Part shown: positions 36,317-49,309 of the stretch, piece after piece | Layout of the letters: the number at the start of each line of letters is the position of its first letter | Position numbering within the stretch: position 1 is the first letter of the stretch | Assembly: GCA_018389105.1 (NCBI GenBank) | Contig: JACATO010000095.1 | Span: 1,423,501-1,487,500 of the forward strand | Source: Nautilus pompilius | Lineage: Eukaryota; Mollusca; Cephalopoda; Nautilida; Nautilidae | Length of the DNA: 64,000 nucleotides | Direction: 5' to 3' | Position numbers and translations under genes: made by a program | The notes under the pieces: model-generated | Told to the model about the DNA's origin: nothing | Seen by the model: only the letters and a program-made list of their open reading frames with translations | Database searches by the model: none

Positions 36317-36341
36317 CTTTTTTTTTTTTTTTTTTTTTAAA
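36317..36341. repeat. Poly-T tract just left of the CpG island
   Basis: About 22 T in a row, 230 bp before the CpG-rich DNA begins. Other mononucleotide runs lie near 1089-1112, 28637-28651, 34878-34896 and 56845-56861. Confidence 0.85.
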
Positions 36342-36750
36342 CGTCTCATATATCTCAAGCAAATCTTTACAGACTTCCTAGAGTAGGATATCTGTGTAGG
36401 AAGTTAACTGGCTACACCAGCCTATTATTCATAGTTAAAATTCGATAAATTTCCACAAGGTCCCAGTTAATCTGCGAGTTGCATTGTTTGCTCACATTAG
36501 TTATGAACTACTTCAGAATTGTTTATGTACGTACATACATCTGGTAGGAAAAATCCAGAAGTGCATTAACTTCTGAAGGGATGCCCGGCTGGGTGCGGGG
36601 GGGGGCTGTAAACGATTTCGGCCAGGTCGTGCATAAGCAGTTTGGGATTAGTTTTTATAAAAGGTAAAATGAAAGTAAAACAACCCTGGCGTGGTGGTAG
36701 GAGCGGAGGATGATGGATGCTCCGGATCGGATCCCGAATAGCGGCTCTGC

Positions 36751-36839
36751 TGGGGGGGTGGGGGGGTAGTGTGAGAGAAAAAGACAAACAAACGCTCGCT
36801 GTAGTCGAGACGAGCGGGAGGGGAGGGGAGGGGAGGGGG
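36751..36839 (+). promoter_or_regulatory. G-rich tracts able to form G-quadruplexes
   Basis: At 36816-36839 the plus strand has runs of three to five G separated by single A (GGG, GGGG, GGGG, GGGG, GGGGG). This is an ideal short-loop quadruplex pattern. At 36751-36766 there are two 7-G runs split by one T. Both lie about 650 bp upstream of the candidate TATA box and within the CpG island. Folding and function are inference. Confidence 0.5.
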
Positions 36840-37410
36840 CAGACGGACAAGAAACAACAACTTTCCAAAACATTTATAACCCGTGGACCAAAATTTGGTC
36901 GAACACCGGTTTATTGGGTTCTTCCCCTCGCGATGCGAAATGACATCGCGGGACCAGATGAAGGAAATCATCCGATACCAAATTCATCGAAATCGATTTT
37001 TTTCTTCTTCTTTCAATTTTAGAAATTAAACTCTTTCTGTTCCCGAAGACGAGGGAATTCCTCGCTTTGATTACGACATCGCGGCGAACTCCCTCCCGTC
37101 CGTGCGCGCAGACGACCGTCGAGGTCACCCACCGCCTCGGCTTTACTTTTCTCACCTTCCCGGCGCCCGCAGAAACCGCGAGAGAGTGAAAAGGAAAGAA
37201 GCGGGCCGCCGTCTCAGCTGTGGGGGCCAGGAGCACATGGAAGGTGGATGATGATGTGATGATGATGATCCTCTTCCTCTCCTCCTCCGGAGAGAGAGAC
37301 GCCAAACATTTTTGAACTCCGCAGGAAAATACTTTCTTACCACGGACATGCGGGTCCGTCGACGCTGAGCCCGTCGCCGGGTCGGCCGCCGCCTCGCAGA
37401 AGGAACGATC

Positions 37411-37441
37411 TTATAAATTTCGCGCGCACACACTCACTCAC
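37411..37441 (+). promoter_or_regulatory. Candidate core promoter: TATA-like box and initiator-like site
   Basis: TTATAAATTT at 37411-37420 lies in GC-rich DNA. Some 20-25 bp downstream is CACTCACTCACAGAG, which offers initiator-like CA dinucleotides at about 37430-37441. That would give a 5' leader of roughly 470 nt before the ATG at 37906. A second weaker TATA-like stretch (GATAAAAGT) occurs near 37599-37607 and would give a shorter leader. Neither can be chosen without transcript 5' ends. Confidence 0.35.
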
Positions 37442-37864
37442 AGAGAGAGGGAGAGGGAGAGGGAGAGAGATGTGTACCGGAGCTGAAGAATGAGCAGCAG
37501 CCGTAAGACGGACGGACTCGTCGCGCAATCTGGATTCCATCGCCGGCCGGCCCGATATTTTTAGCCGCCGCGGACCCCTCCGACTGGGGTATCGCGTGAT
37601 AAAAGTTTGAGGAATGTAGCGAGTGGAGCAGGGCAGACGAGAAGAAGAAGGAGAAGGAGGAGGAGGTGCACCCGCTCAGAGAGACTGAGAGTCGAGCCCT
37701 TTTTTTCTTAACCCCCCTTTCTTTCTTCTTCTCTCTCTTTTTTTTTTTCCTCTCCCCCCTCTCTCTCTCTCCCCCCCCTCTCTGTTCTCGCTCTCGTCCG
37801 CACCGTGGAGCTTTCCGTCTGCGTTTCCGCGGGAGGAGGAGGAGGAGGAGGGATACGGGTTTCG

Positions 37865-37909
37865 ATGCGTGATCGCCGCCGCGGCGCCAGGAGGGAACGA
37901 CGACGATGA
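37865..37909 (+). promoter_or_regulatory. Upstream ORF whose stop overlaps the main start codon (ATGA)
   Basis: An ATG at 37865 opens a 14-residue Arg-rich frame (MRDRRRGARRERRR). Its TGA at 37907-37909 overlaps the main ATG at 37906-37908. The two frames differ. If the transcript starts upstream of 37865, ribosomes that translate the uORF would stop exactly on the main start, an arrangement known to allow termination-reinitiation. Functional control is inference; the overlap is seen directly. Confidence 0.45.
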
Positions 37910-37960
37910 CAAGGCTGCGGGAGTTGCGGTGGATGGTCGCCCTGGTACTCGTTGTTGGAG
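37906..37960 (+). CDS. First coding exon of a secreted or membrane protein (signal peptide), partial
   Basis: The ATG opens a frame reading MTRLRELRWMVALVLVVG and then meets the donor GAG|GTAAGA, a near-perfect match to the U1 consensus. The exon has 18 codons plus one base, so the intron is phase 1. The peptide has a basic start (two or three Arg) followed by a hydrophobic run (WMVALVLVV), the layout of a signal peptide. A short signal-peptide exon followed by a phase-1 intron is common in extracellular modular proteins (Ig, LDL-receptor, EGF types). An A lies at -3 of the start. The exon sits at the downstream end of a CpG island, after a GC-rich leader, and no second exon was recognised before the window ends. 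The protein family cannot be named from this exon. The frame would read on past the donor, so a retained-intron form is possible but less likely. Confidence 0.6.
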
Positions 37961-38350
37961 GTAAGACGGAGGGAAGGGGGAAGCATCAGCGAAACAACTT
38001 TAGTTTCATTGTTGGTTCCGTCCTTTTCTTTCTTTCTTTTTTTTCCTTTCCTCTTCCCCATCCCCCTCCCACCAACCCCCCCATCTTTCTTCACTTTCGG
38101 GGCTTCGAACGCCCCAGCCTCGGTATCTGATAAACTTCTGCTCGCTTTGCTGATCGATACACCCAATTATTCAACAAATCCTCCCTCCCCCCACCACCAC
38201 CACCAACCTTTCCAAAAAAAAAAAAAAAAATTAAAATTATTGCGAGGGATCTTCTCTCTCTCTCTCCCCCCTCCATCTTCGCGAGGGTCAGCTGGAGATT
38301 CTTCTCGGTACGACTCGACTCGGGAGTCTGTGGCGAGGGCAGACTACTCA

Positions 38351-40264
38351 GGTTTCAACATGGCATCAGAGACGAGATAATGCTGCTCTTCGGCAGATTC
38401 TTCTCCATGTCTGCGAGCTGGCTGACTTTCTTAAGCACAGTTTTGCATGGCCATGTGTGTGAATCATACACACCTCCCCCCCCCTCCCTGCTCGTCCCAG
38501 CACGATTGGACTTCCCGTGCGCTGGGAACCAGCCCCTAGACAACAAGCACGAGGTCTTTTGTGCAAGTTAGAACAACAGTTAATTCCCCACCACCGCTGT
38601 TCCTACCTTTTTTGAAAACCTAAACCCTCTTCCCTTATACCTGAAAACCATACATCTTTATTTGTAACAGTTCTTCCCTACTTCTGTGGTTGCCCGCTCA
38701 AATTCACTACTATTTCCCCCTCTCCCCCCCCACCTTTATTCCACTCTTCAGATCTCCCATTCAGAAATTTCTATTTGTACTCTAATGAAAACCCCGAGTT
38801 CTGAATGCAGTAACAACTTTTACAGTGGAAGCACAGACATGTCAAAACATTTATCATTGTTGTTGTTGTTAATATTGATACAGGGGGGGGGGTAGAAAAA
38901 GAACCAGTTGATTTAATTTGGAGTCGGTCTCCAATATTACGATAGCAAAGTCACTTAGACGTACATTTCTTTTGAAGGGCAGTTAAATTGAATTGGCAAA
39001 TACTGTGGGCTGTAATTCAATCACTGAGATTCCGTGTAAAATCTCAAATTACGAGAAGTCTGACAATATTCGAGGGTGTGCGGAGAGAGAGAGAGAGAGA
39101 GAGAAGGATGATGATGAATGAACGGAGAGGAAAAGGAAGGATCTTACCTAACGGTTGTGTATGGACTGAGCAAGAGAGGGTGAAGACCAGCCAACCAACC
39201 AACCCACCCCTCACTGTGTATGTTGTCATAAAATCAAGGCTACGTTCGTTATGGACGTTGTAGGAGGCATTAATCTTGTTGGTTATTCTACAAACTAGCC
39301 TAATTGAAATACTGTCTTCCGTGTCACTTTCCTTTTGAATGCTCCTGTGTGGGGTAAAAAAGGAATAAAACGACAGAAATGTATCCAAACTGAAAAAAGC
39401 AGATCATCTGGTTTTTTTTCCTCCCTGCTACGCGCGAGTAGTTTTTTTCCCCCGCAAGTTCTTTTTTCATATCCAGTTGAAAACGATTTTCTTCAGGCTT
39501 GGGAAGAGAAATTTGTTCGGCTTTATCACAGAAATACAGAAATTGATCGGTTTGGAAAGATCGGTTATTTAAAGGGAGTCGCCGCTGTTTGAGATAAACG
39601 GTAGATGAGAGTGGATAGGGTGAGGCTAATGTGCAGGTTCATTCATTTTCGTCACGTGTGTAAAAGTAACCCCCCCAGCCAGAAGTCACATCCAGCGTAA
39701 TGGTTGACCTCCACCAGATGTCTCAGCTGGAAACATTGTCCCTAATGCCAGAGTCTTTGAAGCTGCGTTTGTGTGTTTATTGTTGTGGCACCAGGTGATG
39801 GTGATAAAACGCCTGGAGAGCTGGTCCCATCAATGGTTGCAGCAACAGTCATCTTAATAGTGTGGATGTTTGGATGTAACTATGCTAGTTATCACTTGTT
39901 CACGTGTTGAGATGGATTTTAATAACCTATGGTAAATTGATGTGTTGGGTTAGTAAACATCAGGTTATACATATCCAGGTATTTAATGGTTTATTCAAAA
40001 AAAATAATTACTTTTACTATTTGTGCCTATGACATTGGAAAACATCCAGTGCAATCAGTCATTTGTTTTGTGGGAATATGAAGCTTGTCCACTCTAAAAG
40101 CTTTTCAGAGCTTCTGAATATATGGCAATAAACAACAAATAATCCAATAGAAAAATTACATGATAGAAATTTAGGTGAAATACATTTGTATGTTAGATCT
40201 TTAGTATAATCAGTGCATTGCAATTTAATTTAATTAATATAGTTTAATTGAAATAATTTATACA
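38351..40264. other. Transition from CpG island into intron-like DNA
   Basis: CpG density fades between 38.4 and 39.7 kb. Facing frames at 38355-38571 on both strands are not recognised. C-rich and T-rich runs are common. Confidence 0.4.
39080..39106. repeat. (GA)n microsatellite
   Basis: About twelve GA units. A short TC run of the same class lies near 62807-62829. Confidence 0.9.
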
Positions 40265-40645
40265 CTTTAGATTGGGTTGGTAGACACTAAAGTGGGAATC
40301 TTAGTCAGACAATTAAAATCATTAAAGATTTGTAGCAGCTGGCAAAGAAATTACATTGCTTTTTAGGACATCATAAAAAGCACAATAATTTATGACGCCA
40401 AATCTATTAAATCTGAAGCCAGACTAGACATTAAGGTACTTTTTTAGTTAGAGGGTTATTAAGGTGTGGAGTGGTTTACCATTAAAAGTTGTGCTGTCAA
40501 AATGTTGAGTAACTTAAGAATCAGGTAGAATGAACATTCTCAGACATGGAGGAGGTTTAGTATTATAAGCTGTGATAGCTTCCTGTGACTATATTACTCT
40601 ACTAACCCACTAAGTCTTTCTGTTGTTTTAAGAAATATTCTGCCT
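40265..40645 (+). mobile_element. CR1/Jockey-type LINE 3' remnant
   Basis: VWSGLPLKVVLSKC near 40456 matches the conserved VWN.LP..VV block close to the end of CR1-type polyproteins. Another frame downstream reads NILRHGGGL. Stops interrupt it. The preceding 180 bp carry a weak match to the region just upstream of that block. Confidence 0.5.
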
Positions 40646-43600
40646 TATTGACATAATGATAAATAGATGCTATCATAACTATCAGAAAAACAAGAAACAA
40701 ATTGGCATAGTTTGAGTAGATTACATGGTTTTGAAAATCTATTTAGTTGTGACTTGCTAAACAACATTCTAAGATGCATATTGAAATTTGAAAATTTTTT
40801 AATCTCATAGGAAGAATTTAGCAAGATTCTTCCTTTCTGTACATATTTTAATGGTTTTCCATATCCATGCCTTGATGTACATATTGCTACCACAAATATT
40901 CTTGCAATGAAATTTAATGATGTTGTGTGTAAAAAATTAATTTTAAAAAATAAAAATACTGCTGTAACATCAGCCTATCACATTTAGAAAACATTGCTTA
41001 AGAGAATTAATGTGAAATAACTTATTTCATCACTATAAGTAGTATTGTAGGAACATATTTGCTGAGTAAATAATTTTTCTATAGGCAATATGGTTATGAA
41101 GATTATTTTCTGTGACAGAGGTTAGAAAACTGGTGAACTGCAAATATAAATGGAATCTATTAAATTGAAATTCTGTGTAGCCAATTTATCTTCCTTTTCA
41201 AAATCAAACAATATCCAAAGGAAAATAGGGAAATCAGACCAGAATAACTATCCAGAGTGAAAAGAAAAAGTTAGCAAAAACAATACTAATAAATAAAATA
41301 TAAAGTAAAGTTTTAAAATTGTAGAGGAAAACTAAGACTAATCTGATTTTGGCAATTGAAGATTAGAAATGTTTGGTTGTAGCCTTTGACTGGTTAAATA
41401 AAATGTGATTTGCTTTGGTAGTCTATTGACACTTATTCCCAATATCTCATATTGTCTATAAGTTCTAGGAACTGGATACTAATTTAAAACATGTATGTTA
41501 TGTTTATTAGACATTATCTGACTAATAAGAAAAAAAAAAAGAGAGAGAGCTATTATGGTTCTTTATAAGAAAGGGAAATTCCCTCAAGAATCATTGCTTA
41601 CTATGTAGTAATTTTGTGAGCATTCACATTTTATTATGTTATTTATTAGTCTTGGCTGTTTCCAGGTTTAACAAAACAACAACAAAAGACTTAAAATAAA
41701 TAAATAAACTTGTTTATATGTAGTGCAATCATATAATGTAATCATTGCTGAGAAAGTTCCATCAACTTAACCTTGTTGCTGCTGCCTCAAACTTGTGTGT
41801 GAAAGTAAGTTTGGTATGCCCAACAAAATTCTAAAGTTTGATATTTTTTTCCTCCTGGTAGTCAACACTTTAATGAAAATACTGATTTTTTGCCTGCTTT
41901 TTATGCAGAAATTAGATGCATCATCCAACAAGTTTTTTATTTTCCACCAATTTTTGTGATTTCAAACTAAAGAATTTATTTCTAGTTAATATAAAATAGA
42001 GGGTTTTGAAACCTACTTTTAGAGCCTGTAAACACTTTACATGGTATCTCCCCTCAAAATTAAAATTGTGGAATTAGTGAAATTTATTTAGTTTTAATTT
42101 TGTTGTTTTGAAATTAAAATAGGGGATTACTGTTGTGGTATTTGGATTATGATGAATTATTGATGCTTGGTTTTGAAATTTAAGTCTAAAGCATTTACAA
42201 CTGAATCAAAATTTAAATTTGTTTGTTTGTTGTGGATGCTGAGTATGGCAAGTTGGGTCTCAGAATTCATAACTAGTGATGCCAATGGCTCATTTTAGAT
42301 AAAGCAAGTTGCCTAAGAAAACCAGATTAAATGTTGAAGAAAACCTACATGATATACAGTGGCTGGACACACAACATTGCTGTGACTAAACCATGTACAT
42401 TACCTTAAGAAGGAAGCACAATGCTAATGCTCTCCAACTTAAATTTATTAGTTATGTTTTGCATTTATTTATGATAAAAGAAAAATATTTATGTAAGAAT
42501 TGAAACTAATGGATGTTTTTCTTTTCATATTTCTAACATAGTAGGGTATACTGATAGTAGTAGCACTAAAACTTTCCATCAAACAGATACTGTGGTTAAA
42601 TTACAATTCTGTTGTGTTAAATATGGTTAAAGCTATCCTGGTTTGGCTGGAAAGCATGGCATTGCACTACCCCTGCAAAGATTTTAATCTCTGATGAATC
42701 AACTATTTTTCATTATGTGGAAATCTCTTGGGATATATTTTAGGGTTGATGTGCACATTTTGCTAGATGAAGGAAATGTAATAAACTTATCTCTGCTTTA
42801 AGGCCAACTATCATCTACCACATTGCTTGAGACAACATTTTTGTAAGGGCTTTCTTGTTTTGCTATCCATGTACCTGAGCACTCTACATGTAACCAACTC
42901 TGTTCAGATATCCTTGGGGCAAGCAAGTTAAGCAGTTGTAGGGCAGACTGTTTATCATGTGTGCAAAATAAAATGGCTAAAATAAAAAAAAACAAAACAC
43001 TACTACTTCTGAAAAAAATTTTCCCAACAAATACAATGGTGATAATAAAAACAAATAATTAAAAAAAAGGAACATTTTTAAAAAAACATGGTGTAATTTT
43101 TTTTACTAGTTGAGTTTTTTGAAATTCTGAGTATTCTATTAACATTGTCCTATTTTGTATTATTCTTTAATCAATCTAAGATAAATTCTTTGAGAAAAAA
43201 TTAAATCAATTATTGATTAAAATCACCAAAAGCTATGGCTTTTTATATATACTGGCATATTCAAAGAATTATTTGTTCATTATTTTACTTGCTGAATTGT
43301 ATTTCTTATCTTTTGTTTTAAAAATAAAATATTGCTTGCGATCTTTCAGTTTGCGTTAATTTAAAGTGCAATTTTTTGGGTAATAAAATGATGATTACTT
43401 GATGTGACGTCAAAGGTGAGAAGAAAGATTCTGTTAAACAATGGTGCAATGAATCTTAATGGCTGCCTACAGAGCCTCGCTAGAGACATCACTTTTGATG
43501 CAGCTTACCCATGAACACATTGTATCTAGACAATAACAGAGTAGAAATGTTCTTTTAATCAGTTGGCATCATCAATTGATTTATCTTTGTTAAGTCCTGT

Positions 43601-44639
43601 TTTTTTACAACCATCATGTCAGTTGGTTATCCATTTACAAAAAAAATATTTACTTAATCACCGCTTCAGTTGATGCTTTTTCATACTTTTATTTTAATAT
43701 CTGGACTCATCCAGCTTTTACTGTTAAGATTTTTATTTACTGGCAGACTTTAAAGTGAGAATGAATATTAATTAATAGATAACAAAACAATAAAGAATAA
43801 CAGCAAAAGAGAGAATGAGAGAGAGAAAGAGGTTTTGAAGTTACTTTTCATTAAAATACATAAGAAAAAAATGCAGACTTGGAAAATCAGTTCTGAAATA
43901 ACAAACTATCCATGGTGTTTTTATAAATTTCCAACCTTTCTTTAAGATTAGACTTATTTTAATTTGGTATCATCTGGATTCCATAATATAGTGAAATATT
44001 TTACTCAGTGTGATGCAGCTGACATTCTACTCCCATTATATATTACATGATTACCATGGAGAGGGAAAAGAATACTGAACACAATTAATGAAATAAAAGG
44101 CACCATCTGTGGAAACAGAAGGTGACTATGATTTGATTTTTTCTTGTTTAAAGAATGTTTTTTTTTAATGGTTAAATGTTTGTTAATTATACATTATATT
44201 AGATTTTATAAATTTTCATTTTTTTAAAAAAAAATGTCTTGCTATGAAATTTTTTAGTTTATGGAGGAGGAGGGAGGAGTATATTTTGTGGGAGTTTTGG
44301 ATAGGTAACATTTATTTTGATGTAGAAATGAGTTTTACCATGTTGAATACCTGTGTTAGTGACAGACCTGGTTTTTATAAACTGAATCACAAGCTGAGTA
44401 GTGACATACAGATTGTTCAAGTAGTTTCAAAAACTTAGATTCACTTTTGTTAAAATGTTCATGTTCAGTTTATTAAAAGAGTAAAATGTTGTCTATTACT
44501 TGCTGCCTGGTTATTCAAAGCAGATGCTACATATTTACTAAAAAGTATTTCTTAATGTCTAACCAGGAATATTTTCTTTTTTTTTTAATACTTATGATCC
44601 CCTAGTGGTATATCAGAGAATCTCTGTATGCATTCCCTT
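40646..44639. other. Intron-like AT-rich DNA, nothing recognised
   Basis: Very low CpG. A 65-codon minus-strand frame at 42798-42995 lies in a patch of more complex sequence that may be old repeat, but no family was identified. Confidence 0.4.
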
Positions 44640-45110
44640 GCAGAAAGTTAAAAAAAAAAATTTTTGCTGCTACAAGAATGTGTGTAGGCCAAACTAAACT
44701 GCTGAAGCCTTTGTAGTCCTTCATAACTGAACTTACATATTATGTCACAAATCAAAATTGTTGAACCATTTCCAAGATATCTGTATCCTTGATGTGGGCT
44801 CCATGCCTGAACCATATACTCCAAAATGGTTCTAACTAAAGATTTATACTTGGGAGTCAGAACTGCTAAAGTTGTGCTATTGTTAGTATGATTTAGCAAA
44901 ACACCCTAATGGATCTGTGCTATGTGCATTGCGTCTGGCTTTTCGAGGTATTGTTTACTATAACTTCCAATTATTTTTTTTTCTAGTGTAATTGTAGCAG
45001 TGTGTACTTCATGTTCCTAGCTTATTTAAACCTAGCTGAGGCTAAGGCTGTGCACTTAAAACACACTTTCTTGCTGTTGGTTTGACCATTCTGTTAAAAG
45101 ATTTAAATCT
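44640..45110 (-). mobile_element. CR1-type LINE fragment (thumb/C-terminal region)
   Basis: Read leftward, NNSTTLAVLTPKYKSLVRTI followed by LEYMVQAWSPHQGY, and later KFSYEGLQRLQ, match the CR1 pattern LY..LVRP.LEY...WSP...SYE.RL..L. The segment just before (about 44900-45100) has weak similarity to the preceding region. The copy is truncated at both ends. Confidence 0.6.
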
Positions 45111-48100
45111 GTTTGGTGTATTTTGGCATCATTAATTTGGGGGGAGGCTTTTGAAACATACAAAGGAAGGGAAAGGCATATCAAGTGACTATCCCAGCAT
45201 ACTTCTTTCAAAGCTTAAAGATATACTTGGAAAGGGATAGCTTGCTGTACTCCCTTTTTTGCACCAGGGCTTTTAGGCCTAACAGGTGAATGGAAAAAAA
45301 ATAAGACCATTTATTTTGAATAAACTTTCTTGCAGTTTGTAGTAAAAAAAAAATACATTTATCATTCTTACTGACTAGTAATAGTATTAATGGTAGGTGT
45401 TATTTACTCGAATTGGCCGTAAATTAGAGTATCTTTGGTATTTTATTATGTTCAGAATATCTTGAAGTAAATGTCAGAACTATAAACTGGTTATGGCTTT
45501 GTTTAGTTAGGACCATGCTCTGGCTATTTCTGAATTGTGTTTAAACACTACAAATACATTGTTTAAAAGTTTCTGAAAATTAAATATGTATATAAAACCT
45601 GCCTTAATAGTAAAGTGCAGCCAAAAATAAGACATTTGAAGAGTTGCTTCATAAATTTTCATTAGCTAAGAAGATATTTATCAGTTCACAAAAGAAAAAT
45701 GCATAATTAAGGTACCTAAATGTTTAAATAATGTTTTCTATCTTTGTGATTTTTGTATTCTCCAAATATTTAAAGAGTGATTGTATTTACAGAAAGTAGT
45801 GAGTTGGTTTGGCATTTCTCATCACCATATTACTACAACCTATTGAACCTGTTTTGGTGAAGTGACCCTGTCACCATTGATCAGGATTTAGACAAGGACT
45901 GTTTTGGAGCGCAATGATGTTGATGCAGCTATTGATGTTGTTATAGTAGATTTTGTTTTTTCGCTTTGTAAAAGTGGCCCTAGGTGGCTTTAGCTGATAC
46001 TTTATCCCACTGTGCCTACTGTGGTGGATTCACTTTCCATCACTAGATCTTTAGACTATCCACTGAATGTTATTTTTTAAATGGCCTGGTGGCTTATTGT
46101 TGGTTGTGGAAATGCCATTCAACCATTTGGCATCAGTTCTTTTGTTTTTCTCAAAAAATCTTCACTTTGATAAAGAAGATTTAAAAAAAAAAGAGAGACA
46201 AATTGCTTACCCTAAAATCACCTGTGCACATTTTTAAATACAAAATTCCATGAAAGAACTTGCATTCAGAAAATCCTTAGCTGTAACTGAACTCATTTCT
46301 AAATTTCCTCAGTATAATTAATAAAGTTTCTGTGATCAAAAGAGTAGCAAAGAACCTATCTGAGATTGAGTAGAATGGTAGTTTATTTAAAAAAGAGCAA
46401 AAAAAAAAAAACTTTGTCAAAGAAAATGTGATTCATCAGCTTGGGTAAATTCATTTTCAGTTTTTTAGAGAATATTTTTTCATCTTTCTCTCTGGTATAT
46501 GTACTAAGGAGCAGCTGTTTTGGATCATTTGATAGTAACAGAAAAGTAATACTAACTATTTTGTTACCATTTTAGCTATTAATTAAAATTATTTCTCTAA
46601 ATATTTCTGAGATTTACTTCAGCCGAAGCTTGTGCTTTGTCTAGCTTTAATTTCATTCTCTTTCATCAATGAGATGGCACAAAATGAAAGAAATGTGGTT
46701 TGAATCCCTCAGACATAGTATGACAGCTAAAATCTTCCATGATTTTGCTTTCTCATGGTGCTTATGGTGAGTCAAAGCCTTCATTATGGTAACTGTCTTT
46801 CAAGACAACTAACATTTAAAATTTACAAGAGAGATCTGAGATAAAAAAATGAGTTGAAAATTTATTTTTGTTTTGTTTAACTACACTGCATGACTGGGTT
46901 TTTATTTAGGTTTCTCATTGAGAATAAACCGATGTACATATAGTTTTCTTAACATTAGACTTGTATGATCTGGTGCATTGACATAGTTCTGCAGTTTTTT
47001 GTCTTTCATTCATGGGATTTGACTTGAGAAGACTCATTAATTAGAAAGCTTTGTGGCCAGTTGTGGGTTCACAGTTAGTTTGCACTCCTGAAAAATATGC
47101 AAAATAGTAGCGTCTACCAAAAAATTAATTTTTTACTGTAAATGAAGTAATGCCTTACATGGTTTCTTTGAAAGAAAGTGGCAAGAAGGTTTACGTAAGT
47201 AGATGATGATATTTTTTCAAATATAAGAAACCTTACTAAGTACATAATTAAAAAATGTACAATAGACCTTTGCCTTTTAATAGTTTCCAAAAATGACCAA
47301 AGTGGCAGAATAATTTTCAGAATTAGGTAAAAGAATTCATAAAGGCAGTATGATTAACCAACCCCTCCCCCCCCCACACACACATTTTTAGCAGTGGTTT
47401 TCTGTTATTAAATTAAAGACCTTTAGATAGCGTATGTTTATTTTGTTGTTTACTTGAAATTCTATGAAAAAGTATTTTAATTTGCATAATTTTGGATTTG
47501 GAAGCTTTAATAATCTGTGATGAATAAATAGTACAGTGTAAGGAAAAAATTTAAAAATATTTTGAAATATGTAGTTTTTCTAATCACTGGACCATTGGTG
47601 TTTGAAAATGTTGGCAAACAAAATATTTTGTTATAAATAGAAATATGTTTACAATAATATCTTAAAATCAAGCTAGTTTTTGAAGGGGCTAATGCCAAAA
47701 GAGTCTGAATAACCTTAGTGCTTGCAAATCTGTGAAATTTAGTTTATTTTTTCTGTGGACAACTGCTTGGTTCAAATTTAGTTAAGAAGAGAGAGGAAAC
47801 TCATTGCTTTTGCAAGGCCATTGGGGAAGATAAATACCCATCAGTTAGATTTTATAATTTTGTATCATACTAGAGTTTCAACAAAAAATCTAGTTCATCA
47901 TTTTTTCATCATCACTTTTCAGATGGTAGAGAACTAAAGCAGATAAATCTGGTAAATAATTATTTAAACCGTATTGGTCAGAGGATAGAATTTGTTTATA
48001 GATTCCATGCAGCTTCGCTATAATGAAGATGTTTTCACATTGCAACATTATAGTAGCTAACTTCTCAGATATAGTAGAACCTTGCTAAAAGTTGACCCTG

Positions 48101-48339
48101 AAAAAAAGTTGTTAATACATAATGGCCATAATAGTTACAGTTTAAAAGAAAAAGGCAGCAGAATGAATTATGCTGTTTAATTTGTTTTGGGGAATGTCTT
48201 TCATTCCCTTTGCATTTCATTGTGGGAATGTTTGATTATTTGCAAATGTAAAGTTCTTTGAGCAGGGTTGTATGGAACATGAAAGTTTTCCTTTTGTGCT
48301 TAAGAAATTAAAATTTTTTTTTTTGTACTCTAAAATTTG
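45111..48339. other. Intron-like AT-rich DNA, nothing recognised
   Basis: A more complex patch at about 45.78-46.15 kb may be an old repeat. GGTTTGAATCC at about 46698 is B-box-like but has no matching A box. Confidence 0.4.
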
Positions 48340-48560
48340 GGGGAATTGGATAGCTAAGTGCTTAGCATTGATCCCTATAGGAAAGTAACTTCACTTGGCA
48401 AACCTTCCACAGTATGGCTTCTTTGCACTCTTCTGTACTAGTTGATGTTGGTTTCCTTTGGATACTCTGATTTCCTCTCATAGTCAAAACAGAGGAGTTC
48501 TAGTAGGGACTTTCCATTTCAAGATGAAGTGTTCAGGAATGGCAGTGTTTGTTAGTGGTT
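48340..48560 (+). mobile_element. SINE-like copy A
   Basis: A tRNA-like head (GGATAGCTAAGTGCTTAGCATTGATCC) is followed by the core GGTTTCCTTTGGATACTCTG and TTTCCTCTCA at 48451-48480. The core TTTCCTCCGGGTACTCCGGTTTCCTCCCAC type is widespread in animal SINEs. Copies B and C share it. Confidence 0.45.
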
Positions 48561-49309
48561 ACTATGGCACTAAACAAACCTAATCATTTATGTTTGCAGT
48601 TGTAAACAATGATATATGTGGAAGAAGACAACTCCAGCATTCTATTAATTGTCTTTTATAGAATAACAATGCTTTCACCTAACATTTTGCAAAGAAATCT
48701 TTTGTGCCTGTGGTTGAATAGTGCTGGACAAAAGGAGACATTTCGAAATAAAAATGCAAAAACAAAAGCAATTTTTTTAAAACTTAAATTATTTTTCTAA
48801 GGTCTTATGCAGTGCAAAGTTTTCTTAGAAAAGGTTATTTAGATGGTAATTTTGTCTTATACTTTTAGATTCCATTCACTTCTTTCTAAATCCATTTGCC
48901 TCATTGTCCAGGTCTGTTATACTGCTTTATACTAGAATGTGGACATTATTTTATAGCACACAACTGTGCATTATATCAAACTCTCACCCATAACTCAGCA
49001 GTTTTATTGGTGTGTACCATACCCTAGATATATCTGAGCTGATAAATAAACATTGATTAATTTTTTTAGAGACTATTTGTTACTGAATAAATTTTAGTTG
49101 TTGTTGTTTTCATTTTTAGTTTTCAAAAGCCATGACATCTTGAAATTTAGGGATTCTAATATTTCACAAATGTTTGGCTGGAAAGGAAATAGTAAAATAT
49201 TTATCTGATTATTTCCTATGTTTGCTATTATAAAATAATGTGTATTATTATTATTACTATTATCTGAGTTGTTTTAGTATTTTATAGGAGCTTTAAACTT
49301 TTTTTTTGA

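Larger units (their letters stand above)
36560..38350. promoter_or_regulatory. CpG island around the gene start
   Basis: CpG dinucleotides are dense here, while the DNA on both sides (about 22.7-36.4 kb and after 39.7 kb) is nearly free of them. The island holds G-rich tracts, a GAGA-type run (37441-37469), a GGA-repeat leader (about 37831-37851), a long C/T tract (about 37710-37795) and the first coding exon. Short hairpins are visible, such as CGCGATG..CATCGCG at 36929-36950. Many open frames on both strands here are by-products of base composition. The island could also drive divergent transcription leftward, but no leftward exon was recognised. Confidence 0.6.

Noticed and set aside
36566..38380. 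Many frames of 60-152 residues in the CpG island
   Set aside because: Pro-, Arg- or Ser-rich by composition, overlapping on both strands, no domains. Only the exon at 37906 has start, signal peptide and donor.
42798..42995. 65-residue minus frame or repeat fragment
   Set aside because: Neither strand gave a recognisable family.
46685..46715. tRNA B-box-like GGTTTGAATCC
   Set aside because: No matching A box or stem structure upstream.
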